A DNA stretch of 64,000 bases. Origin: Chitinophagales bacterium. GTDB lineage: Bacteria; Bacteroidota; Bacteroidia; Chitinophagales; JADIYW01. A program made the position numbers and the translations under genes. Every line of letters starts with the position of its first letter. The first letter of the stretch is position 1. Under the pieces are notes generated by a model. It was not told the origin of the DNA and did no database searches. It worked only from the letters and a program-made list of their open reading frames with translations. The stretch lies in NCBI GenBank assembly GCA_020636535.1, contig JACJXT010000011.1:1116001-1180000 (forward strand), in the 5' to 3' direction. This document shows, in pieces, positions 51,300 to 61,611 of this stretch.

Positions 51300-54200
51300 A
51301 TGAAGCATTTTTTTACTTTATTTTTGATATTAGTTAGTTCTGTGTTATTTGGTCAAACACTAGAATGTTATCCGAATATACTTCAAGAGAAACCTTATGA
51401 TGTATTATATAAAGATATAGAAACAGGAATTTATATATCTAATTATGATGGTAATACACAAGTAAATGAATTGACTTATGATGGCTTAGGTGTGAGTAAT
51501 GCAACTTTATCTATAGATGGAAATGGTGTTGTCCTAGTAAAATTTACAAGTTTGCCTAATTGGGACTTAATAGATTTTAATATTAATATTTGTATTATAG
51601 ATGGGAGTAATGAAGAACAATGTTGTAATGAATCTATGCAATTATATTTAATTCCACCTTCCGTAATTGCTTCAGATGATAATATAAATTTTGGTAATAT
51701 AGTATCTAACAATAGTTATTTTGTTGAAGTCAGTTTAAATGATAATTTCTTTTCGGAATATCCTGAAAATAGCATCATTAATGTGCCAACAAAATTTGGA
51801 AGTAGTGAAAAACAATGTCAATATTATTATGTTTTGCAAAGAGATGTAAATAACTATAATACTTTAGAAACAGAACATGCTAACATTTATATTTCAGATG
51901 ATATTAATAATTCATTTGAATTAAGTAATAATATAAATTATATTCCTAAGAATATAAATACAAGTAGTTATACTGATACAATAACTTACTATGTTTGTCC
52001 TTGTAGCTATTATCATGGTAGTTATGATTTAACACATTGTGATAATTATAATAATTTAACTGATTTTCCAACCTTATGTGATTCCGCTAAAATATATATT
52101 AATGTATCGTCTATTACATCTGCACCAGTAATCACTTATGTAGGACCATACCAAACACCACCAGTACCACCTAATACTTCTACACCTTATTATTTAGGAG
52201 GTTATTTTGAATATGATGATACACTATATACTATCACTTCTGCAACTTCTAGTGTAGGTATGTTAGAGATAGATGCTGACGGTCACTCTATTTATGCCAA
52301 TTTTATAGGTAGCACTTCACCATTTGGTAATTGGCAAGATGATATTGAAATTTGTTTGCAAAACAACCTTACTTCAGCAATAACTTGCGAAACCTTTGGT
52401 CCATTCTCTTGGTCAACTACTACGCCATATGTTGATGCTATTAATCCAATTTCTGTTTTTGGAGGCACTTTACAATCAGGACAAAGTTATTTTGTAAATT
52501 CATTTGATTATCCAATGCTCCATAATGTAGAAGATGATGAATTTACATATGATCATAAAATTAGATTTGAAAGAGTATATTCTATCAGTCAAAATCAACA
52601 AATTCAAAAAAGTATTAATTTAATAGAAATATTACCTTTGCCTTTATATACTAATAAGATTGAGTATAAGGTATATACGCCTATAGATATCTCCAACTAC
52701 AAAGATACTTTAATTTATGTAGCTTGTCCTTGTACAAGAAATCCAGCTGATTATAATGATATTTTATGTTTAGATGAATTTGAACTACAAAACAATCCAG
52801 TTCGTCCTTTATGTGATAGCAGTATTATTGTAATACAATTTAATACAGTTTATGGTGTGCAAGCAGATACTATCAACCAAATTACTGGTCGTGTTTATTT
52901 TGATGTTAATACTAATAATCAACCAGACAATGGAGATGTATTCATTGATAATATAAAATTACAATTAGCTAAAAATAATACTACAAGTATTATTGCTACT
53001 TCAGACTCAGGCAAATTTCATTTTTATGCAGATACTGGAACTTATACACTACAACCTATTACTAACTTTAGTAATTTTAGTACTACACCAACTAATTATA
53101 ACATTTCGTATAATAATTACGGAAATAGTGATACTTTCAATTTTAAAGTAAATCCAACCGCTTTAGTAAATGATGCATCTGTTACTTTAATTAATAATTT
53201 CAGAACACGACCTAATAATGCTAATAGTTATACTGCTATTGTTCAAAATGAAAGTGCTGCTTCGTATAATGGTGTGCTAAAAGTGTTATTGTCAGAAAAT
53301 GTAGCATATCAATCTTCAAGTCCAAGTCCAACTAATATTATTAATGATACTTTGTTTTTTACTATTACGAACTTGCCAATGTATAATCAACAAAGAATTA
53401 CCATTAATTTTATAGGAGATATTGCATTACAAAACGGACAGGTAATTAAGAGTATAGCCAATATCAATAATAATCAAACAGATGTTACGCCAAGCAATAA
53501 TGAAACAAGTTTATTAGAAACTATTGCGACATCTTATGATCCAAACGAAAAAGTAGTCGATAATACTATTATTCATCCACAATTAATTGGCAATAGCGAA
53601 TACAGTTTGTTATACACTATACATTTTCAAAACATAGGTAATGATACAGCTTTTAATATTGTAATTTATGATACATTAGATAATAATTTGAATTGGAATA
53701 CTATTCAACCAATTACTGCTTCACACAATTATTCGTTTGAACAAAACAATGGTAAATATATACAATTTAAGTTTAATAATATATATATGGTAGATAGCAA
53801 TACAAATGAAACACTTAGTCATGGTTTTGTGTCTTATACCATTCAACCAAAATCGTCGTTGCAAATAGCAGATTATATTCAAAACAAGGCATCAATAGTG
53901 TTTGATTATAATGCACCAATTATTACCAATACTACAATGAGTGTAGTCATGAACACTACAACCAATAACGATACTGCAATCTGTGAAGGACAATCACTAA
54001 CACTTACAGCACAAGGAGCAAGTAATTATTTATGGAATAACAGTCAAACAGGAAGTAATATTACTGTTTCTCCAAGTACTACTACAAATTATATTGTAAC
54101 AGGTTCGGTACAAGGCATTACACAAAACGATACCGTAAATGTTACTGTTAAACCATTACCCAATGCATCTTTTACAGAAAATGTAAATAATAATTCAGTT

Positions 54201-54650
54201 TCAGTTACAGCAAATAATGGCAACGATTTGTATAGTTGGAATTTTGGTGATGGTACAACTTCTACAGAGCAAAATCCAACACATCAATATACAGGAAACG
54301 GACAGTACACCATCACACTCAATACTTCATTAGATGGTTGTGAAAACACCAGCACTAAGCAAATCAATATTACAATAACTGCTATTAAAAATAATATATC
54401 ATTTGTAGAAGATGCAAAAGTATTTGTCAATAATAATCAACAAATAGAATTGAATTTATTATCTAATAAGTATGCCGACTTTAATATTAGTCTATATGAT
54501 ATTAGTGGAAAAATATTAAATACTAGAAATTACAATAAAGTAAATAGTATTAACCAAAAGATAGATGTAGCAACTTTATCAAAAGGCATTTACTTTATGA
54601 ATATACAATCTGGCAAAGAATTAATGTCGTATAAAATAGTATTAAATTGA
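51300..54650 (+). CDS. Type IX secretion cargo protein with DUF11-like and PKD domains
   Basis: 1116 residues. After a signal peptide (HFFTLFLILVSSVLFGQ) come Cys-containing beta-rich segments without a named family (about 18-520) and an SdrD-B-like turn (ITGRVYFDVNTNNQPDNGDVFIDNI, about 530). A DUF7619/DUF11-like block (about 735-885) has SYDPNEKVVDN, SEYSLLYTIHFQNIGNDTAFNIVIYDTL and ASIVFDYNAPI. A PKD domain (about 955-1030) has DLYSWNFGDGTTSTEQNPTHQY. The C-terminal T9SS sorting domain ends NISLYDISGKIL...LSKGIYFMNIQSGKELMSYKIVLN. It is probably attached to the cell surface. No enzymatic domain is visible. Confidence 0.85.
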   Translation: MKHFFTLFLILVSSVLFGQTLECYPNILQEKPYDVLYKDIETGIYISNYDGNTQVNELTYDGLGVSNATLSIDGNGVVLVKFTSLPNWDLIDFNINICIIDGSNEEQCCNESMQLYLIPPSVIASDDNINFGNIVSNNSYFVEVSLNDNFFSEYPENSIINVPTKFGSSEKQCQYYYVLQRDVNNYNTLETEHANIYISDDINNSFELSNNINYIPKNINTSSYTDTITYYVCPCSYYHGSYDLTHCDNYNNLTDFPTLCDSAKIYINVSSITSAPVITYVGPYQTPPVPPNTSTPYYLGGYFEYDDTLYTITSATSSVGMLEIDADGHSIYANFIGSTSPFGNWQDDIEICLQNNLTSAITCETFGPFSWSTTTPYVDAINPISVFGGTLQSGQSYFVNSFDYPMLHNVEDDEFTYDHKIRFERVYSISQNQQIQKSINLIEILPLPLYTNKIEYKVYTPIDISNYKDTLIYVACPCTRNPADYNDILCLDEFELQNNPVRPLCDSSIIVIQFNTVYGVQADTINQITGRVYFDVNTNNQPDNGDVFIDNIKLQLAKNNTTSIIATSDSGKFHFYADTGTYTLQPITNFSNFSTTPTNYNISYNNYGNSDTFNFKVNPTALVNDASVTLINNFRTRPNNANSYTAIVQNESAASYNGVLKVLLSENVAYQSSSPSPTNIINDTLFFTITNLPMYNQQRITINFIGDIALQNGQVIKSIANINNNQTDVTPSNNETSLLETIATSYDPNEKVVDNTIIHPQLIGNSEYSLLYTIHFQNIGNDTAFNIVIYDTLDNNLNWNTIQPITASHNYSFEQNNGKYIQFKFNNIYMVDSNTNETLSHGFVSYTIQPKSSLQIADYIQNKASIVFDYNAPIITNTTMSVVMNTTTNNDTAICEGQSLTLTAQGASNYLWNNSQTGSNITVSPSTTTNYIVTGSVQGITQNDTVNVTVKPLPNASFTENVNNNSVSVTANNGNDLYSWNFGDGTTSTEQNPTHQYTGNGQYTITLNTSLDGCENTSTKQINITITAIKNNISFVEDAKVFVNNNQQIELNLLSNKYADFNISLYDISGKILNTRNYNKVNSINQKIDVATLSKGIYFMNIQSGKELMSYKIVLN

Positions 54651-54660
54651 AATATATATT

Positions 54661-55047
54661 ATGAAATTTATTATCCTTTTTTTATTATTATATTTTGTGC
54701 AGTTTGCTTTCTCCAATGAACCTAATTGTCAACTAACTTTAAAAAAAGATACACTACAAATTAATTCAGCCGCTTACCAAAAATTAAAACTTAAAAGCAA
54801 ACGACAATTGATAAGTGGTGGTGTTATTACAGGAACACTTTTACTAACTGGAGTAACTACTATGATTTATGGTGGAGTTTTAATAAATAAAAACAAAGAG
54901 GAAAATCCAATTGGTAGTATTGGTTTAGCTGGATTTTTTAGTATAGGAATGTTTGAATCTATTGCTGGTGTAACTGTTGGCATTCCATTAATTATCTCAG
55001 GAAAAGTAAAGCAAAATAAAATTGAAAAACAAGCTACTAAATACTAA
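54661..55047 (+). CDS. Small membrane protein of unknown function
   Basis: 128 residues. A signal peptide or first helix (FIILFLLLYFVQFAFS) is followed by a Lys-rich segment and two Gly-rich hydrophobic helices, GGVITGTLLLTGVTTMIYGGVLI and IGLAGFFSIGMFESIAGVTVGIPLIISGK. The tail is basic. No domain is recognised. It starts ten bases after the T9SS protein in the same orientation, so they may be co-transcribed. Confidence 0.7.
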   Translation: MKFIILFLLLYFVQFAFSNEPNCQLTLKKDTLQINSAAYQKLKLKSKRQLISGGVITGTLLLTGVTTMIYGGVLINKNKEENPIGSIGLAGFFSIGMFESIAGVTVGIPLIISGKVKQNKIEKQATKY

Positions 55048-55069
55048 ATATTTTACTTATCATTGTACT

Positions 55070-55108
55070 ATGATTAAAACAAACAAATTTTGGTGGTGGA
55101 CAAGCTGA
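55070..55108 (+). CDS. trpL: trp leader peptide
   Basis: ATG to TGA encodes MIKTNKFWWWTS, with three consecutive Trp codons. It stands about 45 bases before an intrinsic terminator and about 95 bases before the trpE start, the classical layout for attenuation. It is too short for routine gene calling. Confidence 0.85.
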   Translation: MIKTNKFWWWTS

Positions 55109-55183
55109 ATCTTTTTCGGTACAGTATAAATCTATCATCAATATAGTATATTTGTCCCGATTTTTTGTCGGGACATTTTTTTT
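55109..55183 (+). promoter_or_regulatory. Trp attenuator: antiterminator and terminator of trpE
   Basis: The terminator is TGTCCCGA (55153-55160) paired with TCGGGACA (55168-55175), followed by eight Ts. The 5' arm can also pair with TCGGTACA (55116-55123), with one mismatch, giving a competing antiterminator. A ribosome stalled at the three Trp codons just upstream would favour the antiterminator. Confidence 0.8.
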
Positions 55184-55201
55184 AATGCAAAACAAAGTAA
55201 A

Positions 55202-56596
55202 ATGTACACTATAACTACGCAATATAAAAAAACAATAGCCGATATGCTTACACCAGTAAGTATTTATCTGCGATTAAGAGCCAAATTTAAAAATAGTATT
55301 TTATTAGAAAGTTCCGACTATCATGGTGATGAACACAATTATTCCTATATCTGTTTTCATCCAATTGCAGGATTTAAAGTAGAAAATAATAATCTTATTT
55401 CGTATATTAATAATCAGGAACAAATACAAAACATAACACCAAATAGCTTATCTAATCAAATCAACGACTATTTAAAACAATTTTTATATAATAATATAAA
55501 TGAAAAATGTATTAGTAATGGATTGTTTGGTTATATGTCTTACGATGCTGTTCAATATTTTGAAGATATTCAATTCATTAATAAAAATCAACTTATACCA
55601 GATATGCAATATCATTTTTATCAATATATTATTGCATTCAACCATTTTAATCAAGAATTATTTATTATAAAAAATTCAATCGAAGGAATACAAAATCACT
55701 ATGCTTCATTGGAAGAAATTGAAAGCATGATTAAGTACAGTCCATTACATCTCGATTATTTTAATGTAGATACTAATAAAACTTCTAATATTACTGATGA
55801 AGATTACCTAAACATGGTACAAAAAGGAAAGGAGAGTTGCTACAGAGGTGATGTCTTTCAAATTGTTTTATCTCGTCAGTTTCAATATCAATATCAAGGT
55901 GATGATTTTAATATATATCGTGCATTAAGAAGTATCAATCCATCGCCTTATTGTTTTTATTTTGATTACGATAATTTTCGATTAATGGGAGCTTCTCCAG
56001 AAGCACAACTTATCATTCAAAATAACAAAGTAACCATTCATCCAATTGCAGGAACTTTCAGAAGAACAGGAAATGATGTTCAAGATGCAGAGCTTGCTAA
56101 GAAACTAGCAGATGATCCAAAAGAAAATGCTGAACATATTATGTTGGTAGATTTAGCACGAAACGATTTATCTCGTAGCGGAAAAAATACAAGCGTAGAA
56201 GTTTATAAAGAAGTACAATATTATTCACATGTCATCCATTTAGTGTCTAAAGTTAGTAGCAATATTACAGAGCAAACCAATAAAATTAAAATGATTGGAG
56301 ATACTTTTCCAGCAGGCACTTTGTCTGGTTCTCCAAAATATAAAGCCATGCAACTTATCGACCAATATGAAAATAGAGCAAGAACTTTTTATGGTGGAGC
56401 TATTGGTCATTTACAATTTAATGGTGATTTTAATCACGCGATTATGATTAGAACTTTGATGAGCAAAGACAATACATTGACACTACAAGCAGGTGCTGGT
56501 GTGGTAGCAGACTCAAAACCTGAGAGCGAATTACAAGAAGTAGAAAACAAATTAGCAGCACTTAACAAAGCTATCTTGTATGCAACAGAAATTTAA
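55202..56596 (+). CDS. trpE: Anthranilate synthase component I
   Basis: 464 residues. The chorismate-binding domain is complete, with YRGDVFQIVLSRQF, INPSPYCFYFDYDNFRLMGASPEAQLII, HPIAGTFRRTGND, ENAEHIMLVDLARNDLSRSG, TFPAGTLSGSPKYKAMQLI and FYGGAIGHLQFNGDFNHAIMIRTL. The N-terminus TPVSIYLRLRAKFKNSILLESSDYH has the tryptophan-feedback LLESS element of TrpE. PabB is the alternative, but this element and the WWW leader peptide favour TrpE. The other trp genes are not adjacent. Confidence 0.93.
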   Translation: MYTITTQYKKTIADMLTPVSIYLRLRAKFKNSILLESSDYHGDEHNYSYICFHPIAGFKVENNNLISYINNQEQIQNITPNSLSNQINDYLKQFLYNNINEKCISNGLFGYMSYDAVQYFEDIQFINKNQLIPDMQYHFYQYIIAFNHFNQELFIIKNSIEGIQNHYASLEEIESMIKYSPLHLDYFNVDTNKTSNITDEDYLNMVQKGKESCYRGDVFQIVLSRQFQYQYQGDDFNIYRALRSINPSPYCFYFDYDNFRLMGASPEAQLIIQNNKVTIHPIAGTFRRTGNDVQDAELAKKLADDPKENAEHIMLVDLARNDLSRSGKNTSVEVYKEVQYYSHVIHLVSKVSSNITEQTNKIKMIGDTFPAGTLSGSPKYKAMQLIDQYENRARTFYGGAIGHLQFNGDFNHAIMIRTLMSKDNTLTLQAGAGVVADSKPESELQEVENKLAALNKAILYATEI

Positions 56597-56735
56597 TTGT
56601 TAGTGTTGTTGATATCTTGTACAAAATTTCAGAAACGAAATAGCATTATCTAAAATTCTTATTCTGAATAATAAATGTCTTTTGTCGAGAAATCATATTA
56701 AATAATGAATTCTATGAATATTGCTATTCTTCAAT

Positions 56736-58052
56736 CTAAAACAACATGCCAGCTATGGCTGCGGTTAAGAAACAAGCTATAGAACCACCAATTAATGCTT
56801 TTACACCAAGCTCTGCTAAGTCGGCTCTTCTGTTTGGAGCCAAAGCACCAATACCACCAATTTGTATACCAATCGAAGCAATATTAGAAAATCCACATAA
56901 CGCATAAGTCGCTATAATTACAGACTTTGGATTATTGAACAAACCTTCTGCTTTTAATGTTCCTAATGAAGAATATGCTACAAACTCGTTGATAATAGTT
57001 TTTTCGCCAAGTAATCTTCCTACGGTAACTATATCATGACTTGGCGTACCTAATACCCAAGCAATTGGAGCAAATAGTAATCCAAATATATATTCTAAAC
57101 TCAATGATGGATACTTGCCAGCAGTTGCCATATTAATCATTTCATTTAATGAATAATATTTTTTAAGATGTAAGCTTCCAGCAAATCCTAAAAATACATT
57201 TACTAAATAGATGAATGCAATAAATACCAATAGCATAGCACCAACATTAACTGCTAGTCGTAAACCATCGCCAGTACCAATAGAAATTGCTTCTAGTGCA
57301 TTAATGCCATTTTTTTGGTCAGAAATATGCAACTCTTGTTCCAATCTACCGTATTCAGTTTCTGGAAATAATATTTTAGATGCTACAATAGCAGCAGGTG
57401 CAGACATGATCGAAGCACTTAGCAAATGTGTAGCAAAGATTACTTGTTCAGCTTTGCTAGAACCACCTAAAAATCCAATGTAGGCAGCTAAAACACCACC
57501 AGCAATAGTTGCCATTCCACCAGTCATCAAACACAATAATTCCGATTTTGTCATATTGGCGATGTAAGGTTTTACTAATAGTGGCGATTCTGTTTGTCCC
57601 ATAAAAATATTTCCAGCAGCAGACAGTGATTCTGGACCAGACAGTCGCATAGTTTTTTTCATCACCCAAGCAAAAGCATAGACTACTTTTTGTAAGATGC
57701 CTAAGTAGTACAATAAAGAAGATAAGGCAGAAAAGAATATAATTGTTGGTAATATTCTAAAAGCAAAATTAATAACAGGCGATTCAATTTGTCCGTTTAC
57801 AAAAGAACGCAATAAGAAATCAGTTCCTGCATTGGTGCAATTAATGATTTGTGTAAAACCATTAGCAAAAAATTCAAAGAATACTCTTACATATTCTACT
57901 TTTATTACTAACAAACCAAATATAATTTGTAATGCAATACCAGTAGCTACTAATTTCCAGTCAATTGCTTTTCTGTTATTGCTAAATCCAACTAAAATAA
58001 CTAGTAGAATAATAATGCCCAAAATACCTCTAAAAATGCTGTGTAAATCCAT
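56736..58052 (-). CDS. NupC-type concentrative nucleoside transporter
   Basis: 438 residues, polytopic. It carries CNT family blocks: the N-terminal GILGIIILLVILVGFSNNRKAIDWK, the central SAAGNIFMGQTESPLLVKPYIANMTKSELLCLMTGGMATIAGGVLAAY (about 145-190), and late ALCGFSNIASIGIQIGGIGALAPNRR. These form the nucleoside and cation sites. It would bring nucleosides in with Na+ or H+. The LptF/G-like gene lies 74 bases upstream on the same strand. Confidence 0.93.
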   Translation of the reverse strand: MDLHSIFRGILGIIILLVILVGFSNNRKAIDWKLVATGIALQIIFGLLVIKVEYVRVFFEFFANGFTQIINCTNAGTDFLLRSFVNGQIESPVINFAFRILPTIIFFSALSSLLYYLGILQKVVYAFAWVMKKTMRLSGPESLSAAGNIFMGQTESPLLVKPYIANMTKSELLCLMTGGMATIAGGVLAAYIGFLGGSSKAEQVIFATHLLSASIMSAPAAIVASKILFPETEYGRLEQELHISDQKNGINALEAISIGTGDGLRLAVNVGAMLLVFIAFIYLVNVFLGFAGSLHLKKYYSLNEMINMATAGKYPSLSLEYIFGLLFAPIAWVLGTPSHDIVTVGRLLGEKTIINEFVAYSSLGTLKAEGLFNNPKSVIIATYALCGFSNIASIGIQIGGIGALAPNRRADLAELGVKALIGGSIACFLTAAIAGMLF

Positions 58053-58126
58053 TCAATAATTTTAAAAGATGAAAAATAGTAAAATAATGTGTATTGATTT
58101 AGTTTATACAATTAAAGTATTCCACA

Positions 58127-59209
58127 TTATTTTGGTGCTCTTATTAATAAGATAATTGCGACTATAGAAAAAATGATATTAGGAATCCATGCACCAATTA
58201 ATGGATCGAGATTGCCTTTAGTAGCAAACACTGATGAAAATTGTTGTATAATGATATAAGCACCACTTATTAGTAAGCCAAGTACTAAATAAATGCCCAT
58301 TCCATTTCGTACTTTGTGTGTAGTCATAGCAACACCAATTACAGTCAAAATGATAACACTAAAAGGAATTGCTGTTCTTCTATATTTTTCAAGTTCAAAA
58401 AAAGAAACATCTTCTGCACCTTTTTTAACTTGGTCGTCTATAAATTCAGAAAGTTTGTCGGTAGTCATTGTTTCTGTATCGTAGACTTCTAGTATAAAAT
58501 CTTCTGCTTGAATAGGTAAGTACATCGTAGTATCTACACCAGTCGTTAAGCTGTCTTTTGGCGAATCGTATTTTCTAATTTTATAGTGTTTGATTTTCCA
58601 TTTATTACTAATAGAATCGTATTGACAATTTTGTGCTTCTAACCGATATTTAACCGTATTGCTGTCAATTACTTCTAGTGTAATGTTACTTGCATTATTG
58701 GTATTTTCTGTATAGAATTGAGCATAAAAAAAAGTGTCATTGCTTAGTTGAAAATGATAATTCTGCCTATAAGTTTTATCATCTTTTTTGGTAGAATAGG
58801 TTTCTTCAAATTGAATTCTAGCTGCATTTTGTTTAGGTAAGATGTTGTGATTGTAGTATCCAAAGAAAAGAGCTAAAGCACAAGCAGTAAATAAATAAGG
58901 CAACAATAATCTATAAAAACTAATACCACCGTTTAGTATACATATGACTTCGGTATTGGCTGTTAATCGTGAAGTAAAATAAATAACAGAAATAAATACA
59001 AATAAAGGTGCAAGAAGCAATCCAATCCAAGGAATAAAATTAAAGTAATAATCAAAAATAACTGCTTTAAAAGGAGCTTGGTTGCTAATTAAGTTGTCTA
59101 TTTTCTCAGTGATGTCTATTACAACTGCAATCAATGTCAATAAAAATATAGCAAAGAAAAAAGTTACTAAAAATTGTTTAATGATATATTTGTCTAATAC
59201 TTTAAACAT
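58127..59209 (-). CDS. LptF/LptG family permease
   Basis: 360 residues. The family topology is clear: N-terminal helices starting DKYIIKQFLVTFFFAIFLLTLIAVVIDITEKIDNL and PWIGLLLAPLFVFISVIYFTSRLTANTEV, then a periplasmic jellyroll (about 125-265). Three C-terminal helices follow: RTAIPFSVIILTVIGVAMTTHK, GIYLVLGLLISGAYIIIQQF and WIPNIIFSIVAIILL. It is part of the inner-membrane LPS exporter with LptB and LptC. Which of LptF or LptG it is cannot be told. It starts four bases after the DUF389 gene. Confidence 0.9.
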   Translation of the reverse strand: MFKVLDKYIIKQFLVTFFFAIFLLTLIAVVIDITEKIDNLISNQAPFKAVIFDYYFNFIPWIGLLLAPLFVFISVIYFTSRLTANTEVICILNGGISFYRLLLPYLFTACALALFFGYYNHNILPKQNAARIQFEETYSTKKDDKTYRQNYHFQLSNDTFFYAQFYTENTNNASNITLEVIDSNTVKYRLEAQNCQYDSISNKWKIKHYKIRKYDSPKDSLTTGVDTTMYLPIQAEDFILEVYDTETMTTDKLSEFIDDQVKKGAEDVSFFELEKYRRTAIPFSVIILTVIGVAMTTHKVRNGMGIYLVLGLLISGAYIIIQQFSSVFATKGNLDPLIGAWIPNIIFSIVAIILLIRAPK

Positions 59210-59213
59210 GTAT

Positions 59214-60530
59214 TTAATAATTTTTTATCAATTTATAATTGATGCTAATAGAGTCATTAGGAAATTTAGTCACTAAATATCTTCTGATTGAACTTTCCAT
59301 TTCTTTAGGAATCATATCGTCAGTAACAATAAATAGTGGAATATGAGTTTTTGATGCATCTACGAAATTCATATCAATAATACCAAATGCTTTAACTTTA
59401 GGTTCAATAGCATGAAGCTCAGTTAATATATCTTTTTCTTCTTGATTTTGATTATGAATAGCCGCTTGTAAATTCTGATAAGCCACTAAACTATCTTGTA
59501 GTGCAACAATTTTTTGTTGATCGGCAGTTTCCTTTTCAGAACTTTGGGCAATATATTCCTTAGCAGATTTGAATTTAATACTAGGATTTTTTAAACCATA
59601 AAACTCCGAATTTTCTATTATAATTTTTTGAACATTACTATCAATATCAGACAAAGTAAATACTTCAATTTCGTTTTTAGTATAAGAACTATTGTACTTT
59701 AGTACAGGAATGTTTTTATTTTCAATTTCATCTGCAACATAGTTTTTAGTGTTTTCGGTAAACTTGGTTTTTTGTACTAGTGTATATCCCATGTAAATAC
59801 TTGGAATAATTGTAAGTAGTATTATTAAATAAAATATAGTATTAATTCTTTTTTTACTAATTCCTTCAGCATAAACAAAATTAGGTACTCTAAAAATAAC
59901 TTTAGATACCATAAATGTAGCAAAGGCAATCATTACACAATTAATAATAAATAAGTAAGTAGCACCAGCAAAGCAAGAAAAATTAAAATTGGCAATTCCA
60001 AATCCAGCTACACAGAGTGGAGGCATTAATGCAGTAGCAATGGCAACACCTGGAATAATATTACTTTTTTCTTTTCTAGTAAAAGCAACAATACCTGCTA
60101 CACCACCAAAAAAAGCAATTAAAACATCGTAAGCAGTTGGAAAAGTTCGACCAGTTATTTCACTTCCCATTTCTTTAAACGGACTTATCCAAAAATAAAT
60201 GCTAGCAGTAACTACACTTATTATTACAAAAGTGAGGAAGTTTTTCGCTGCTTGTTTAAACATCTCTAGGTTGAAAGTTGCTAGTGCATAACCAATACCA
60301 ATAATTGGTCCCATTAATGGCGAAATTAACATAGCACCAATAATTACAGCAGTAGAATTCATATTTAAACCAACAGAAGCAATTAAAATAGCGGCAATTA
60401 AAGCCCAAAGGTTAGTGCCTTTAAACTCGCTGGCTTGTTTAATATTACTAACAATAAGTGTTTCATTCAATTGGTCTATACGCAAATCGAAATACGATTT
60501 TAAGATAGATTTAATTGGATTTATGCTCAT
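59214..60530 (-). CDS. DUF389 family membrane protein
   Basis: 438 residues. The N-terminal part has the DUF389 signature ALIAAILIASVGLNMNSTAVIIGAMLISPLMGPIIGIGYALATFNLEMFKQAAKNFL, and GVAIATALMPPLCVAGFGIANF follows. Six or so helices occupy the first 250 residues. The C-terminal domain (about 260-438) is soluble, with a coiled coil at about 340-380. The function is unknown. It shares a strand and a four-base gap with the LptF/G permease. Confidence 0.9.
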   Translation of the reverse strand: MSINPIKSILKSYFDLRIDQLNETLIVSNIKQASEFKGTNLWALIAAILIASVGLNMNSTAVIIGAMLISPLMGPIIGIGYALATFNLEMFKQAAKNFLTFVIISVVTASIYFWISPFKEMGSEITGRTFPTAYDVLIAFFGGVAGIVAFTRKEKSNIIPGVAIATALMPPLCVAGFGIANFNFSCFAGATYLFIINCVMIAFATFMVSKVIFRVPNFVYAEGISKKRINTIFYLIILLTIIPSIYMGYTLVQKTKFTENTKNYVADEIENKNIPVLKYNSSYTKNEIEVFTLSDIDSNVQKIIIENSEFYGLKNPSIKFKSAKEYIAQSSEKETADQQKIVALQDSLVAYQNLQAAIHNQNQEEKDILTELHAIEPKVKAFGIIDMNFVDASKTHIPLFIVTDDMIPKEMESSIRRYLVTKFPNDSISINYKLIKNY

Positions 60531-60626
60531 CTATAGATAAATTTTGTCTAAAAATAAGCTTTATTCTGAATAATTAATTTAATAAGATGGCATTATTGAC
60601 CAAGATATAGTAATTTTGAACTATAT

Positions 60627-61439
60627 ATGATTAAACACATACCAAATTCGTTGACCATTTTTAATTTATTATGTGGTATTACTGCTATCATCTTTTGTTT
60701 ATATGGAGATTATAATAAAGTACCAATTTTAATGGCTTTAGCATTATTAGCCGATTTTTTAGATGGTTTTGTTGCACGAGCATTAAAAGTAAAATCTGAT
60801 ATTGGAGCACAATTAGATTCATTAGCTGATATGGTAACCTTTGGTGTGTTACCAGCTATTATGATATATACTATGTTATCGTATAAATCTATTTTGCCAC
60901 CAATGGAAACAACAGCCAATATATTACAGTATGAGTTGCCTTTAAATATTACAACACCATACGCTTTTATTGCTTTGGTTTATGCTATGGCTGCTTGTTG
61001 GCGATTGGCAAAGTTTAATATTGATACTAGACAAACAGAAAATTTTATTGGCGTAGCAACACCAGCAGCAGCAATATTTGTATTAGGACTGTATATGTCA
61101 TTCAACACTGTTTATGTAAACCATTTAGATTGGTTTTATCATCACAAAGGTATGCTAGATGGATTTATTTATCATTTGCCATTAACAATCGTTTTTAAAT
61201 CATCTGTGATAATTGTATATACATTACTGATTTCTTTTTTAATGGTGAGTGAAATTCCATTTTTTAGTTTAAAAGGAAATCCGTTTAAAAATAAGTGGTT
61301 TCTAGCAGTTATCGTATTGAGTTTACCAATGCCATTTTTATTAGGTTGGATGTCTTTATCAAAAATAATTGGTATTTATATTTTTATTAATATCATTAAA
61401 TTTTTTGTAGACAGAAATAAAGTAAAAAAAGAAATATAG
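60627..61439 (+). CDS. pssA: CDP-diacylglycerol--serine O-phosphatidyltransferase
   Basis: 270 residues. The CDP-alcohol phosphatidyltransferase motif DG(x)2AR(x)8G(x)3D(x)3D is complete in ADFLDGFVARALKVKSDIGAQLDSLADMVTFGVLPA (about 42-77). It is preceded by NSLTIFNLLCGITAIIF. Further helices and a basic C-terminus complete the fold. It makes phosphatidylserine, the precursor of phosphatidylethanolamine. A TAATTTTG box (60610-60617) stands nine bases before the ATG, suggesting a very short leader. Confidence 0.94.
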   Translation: MIKHIPNSLTIFNLLCGITAIIFCLYGDYNKVPILMALALLADFLDGFVARALKVKSDIGAQLDSLADMVTFGVLPAIMIYTMLSYKSILPPMETTANILQYELPLNITTPYAFIALVYAMAACWRLAKFNIDTRQTENFIGVATPAAAIFVLGLYMSFNTVYVNHLDWFYHHKGMLDGFIYHLPLTIVFKSSVIIVYTLLISFLMVSEIPFFSLKGNPFKNKWFLAVIVLSLPMPFLLGWMSLSKIIGIYIFINIIKFFVDRNKVKKEI

Positions 61440-61611
61440 TTTAATGTCTAATTTAGTAATAAAAGTTTTTATATGAAATAGTGTACTTATTATAGTTCTG
61501 TTTTAATAATATTTTTCTAGTTTAATCTTTGTAATCATTTTATATAAAGAAACTCCAATATACACTTTTATAACTAACTAGAAATAGGTATATTCGTGCA
61601 AAATAAAACCT

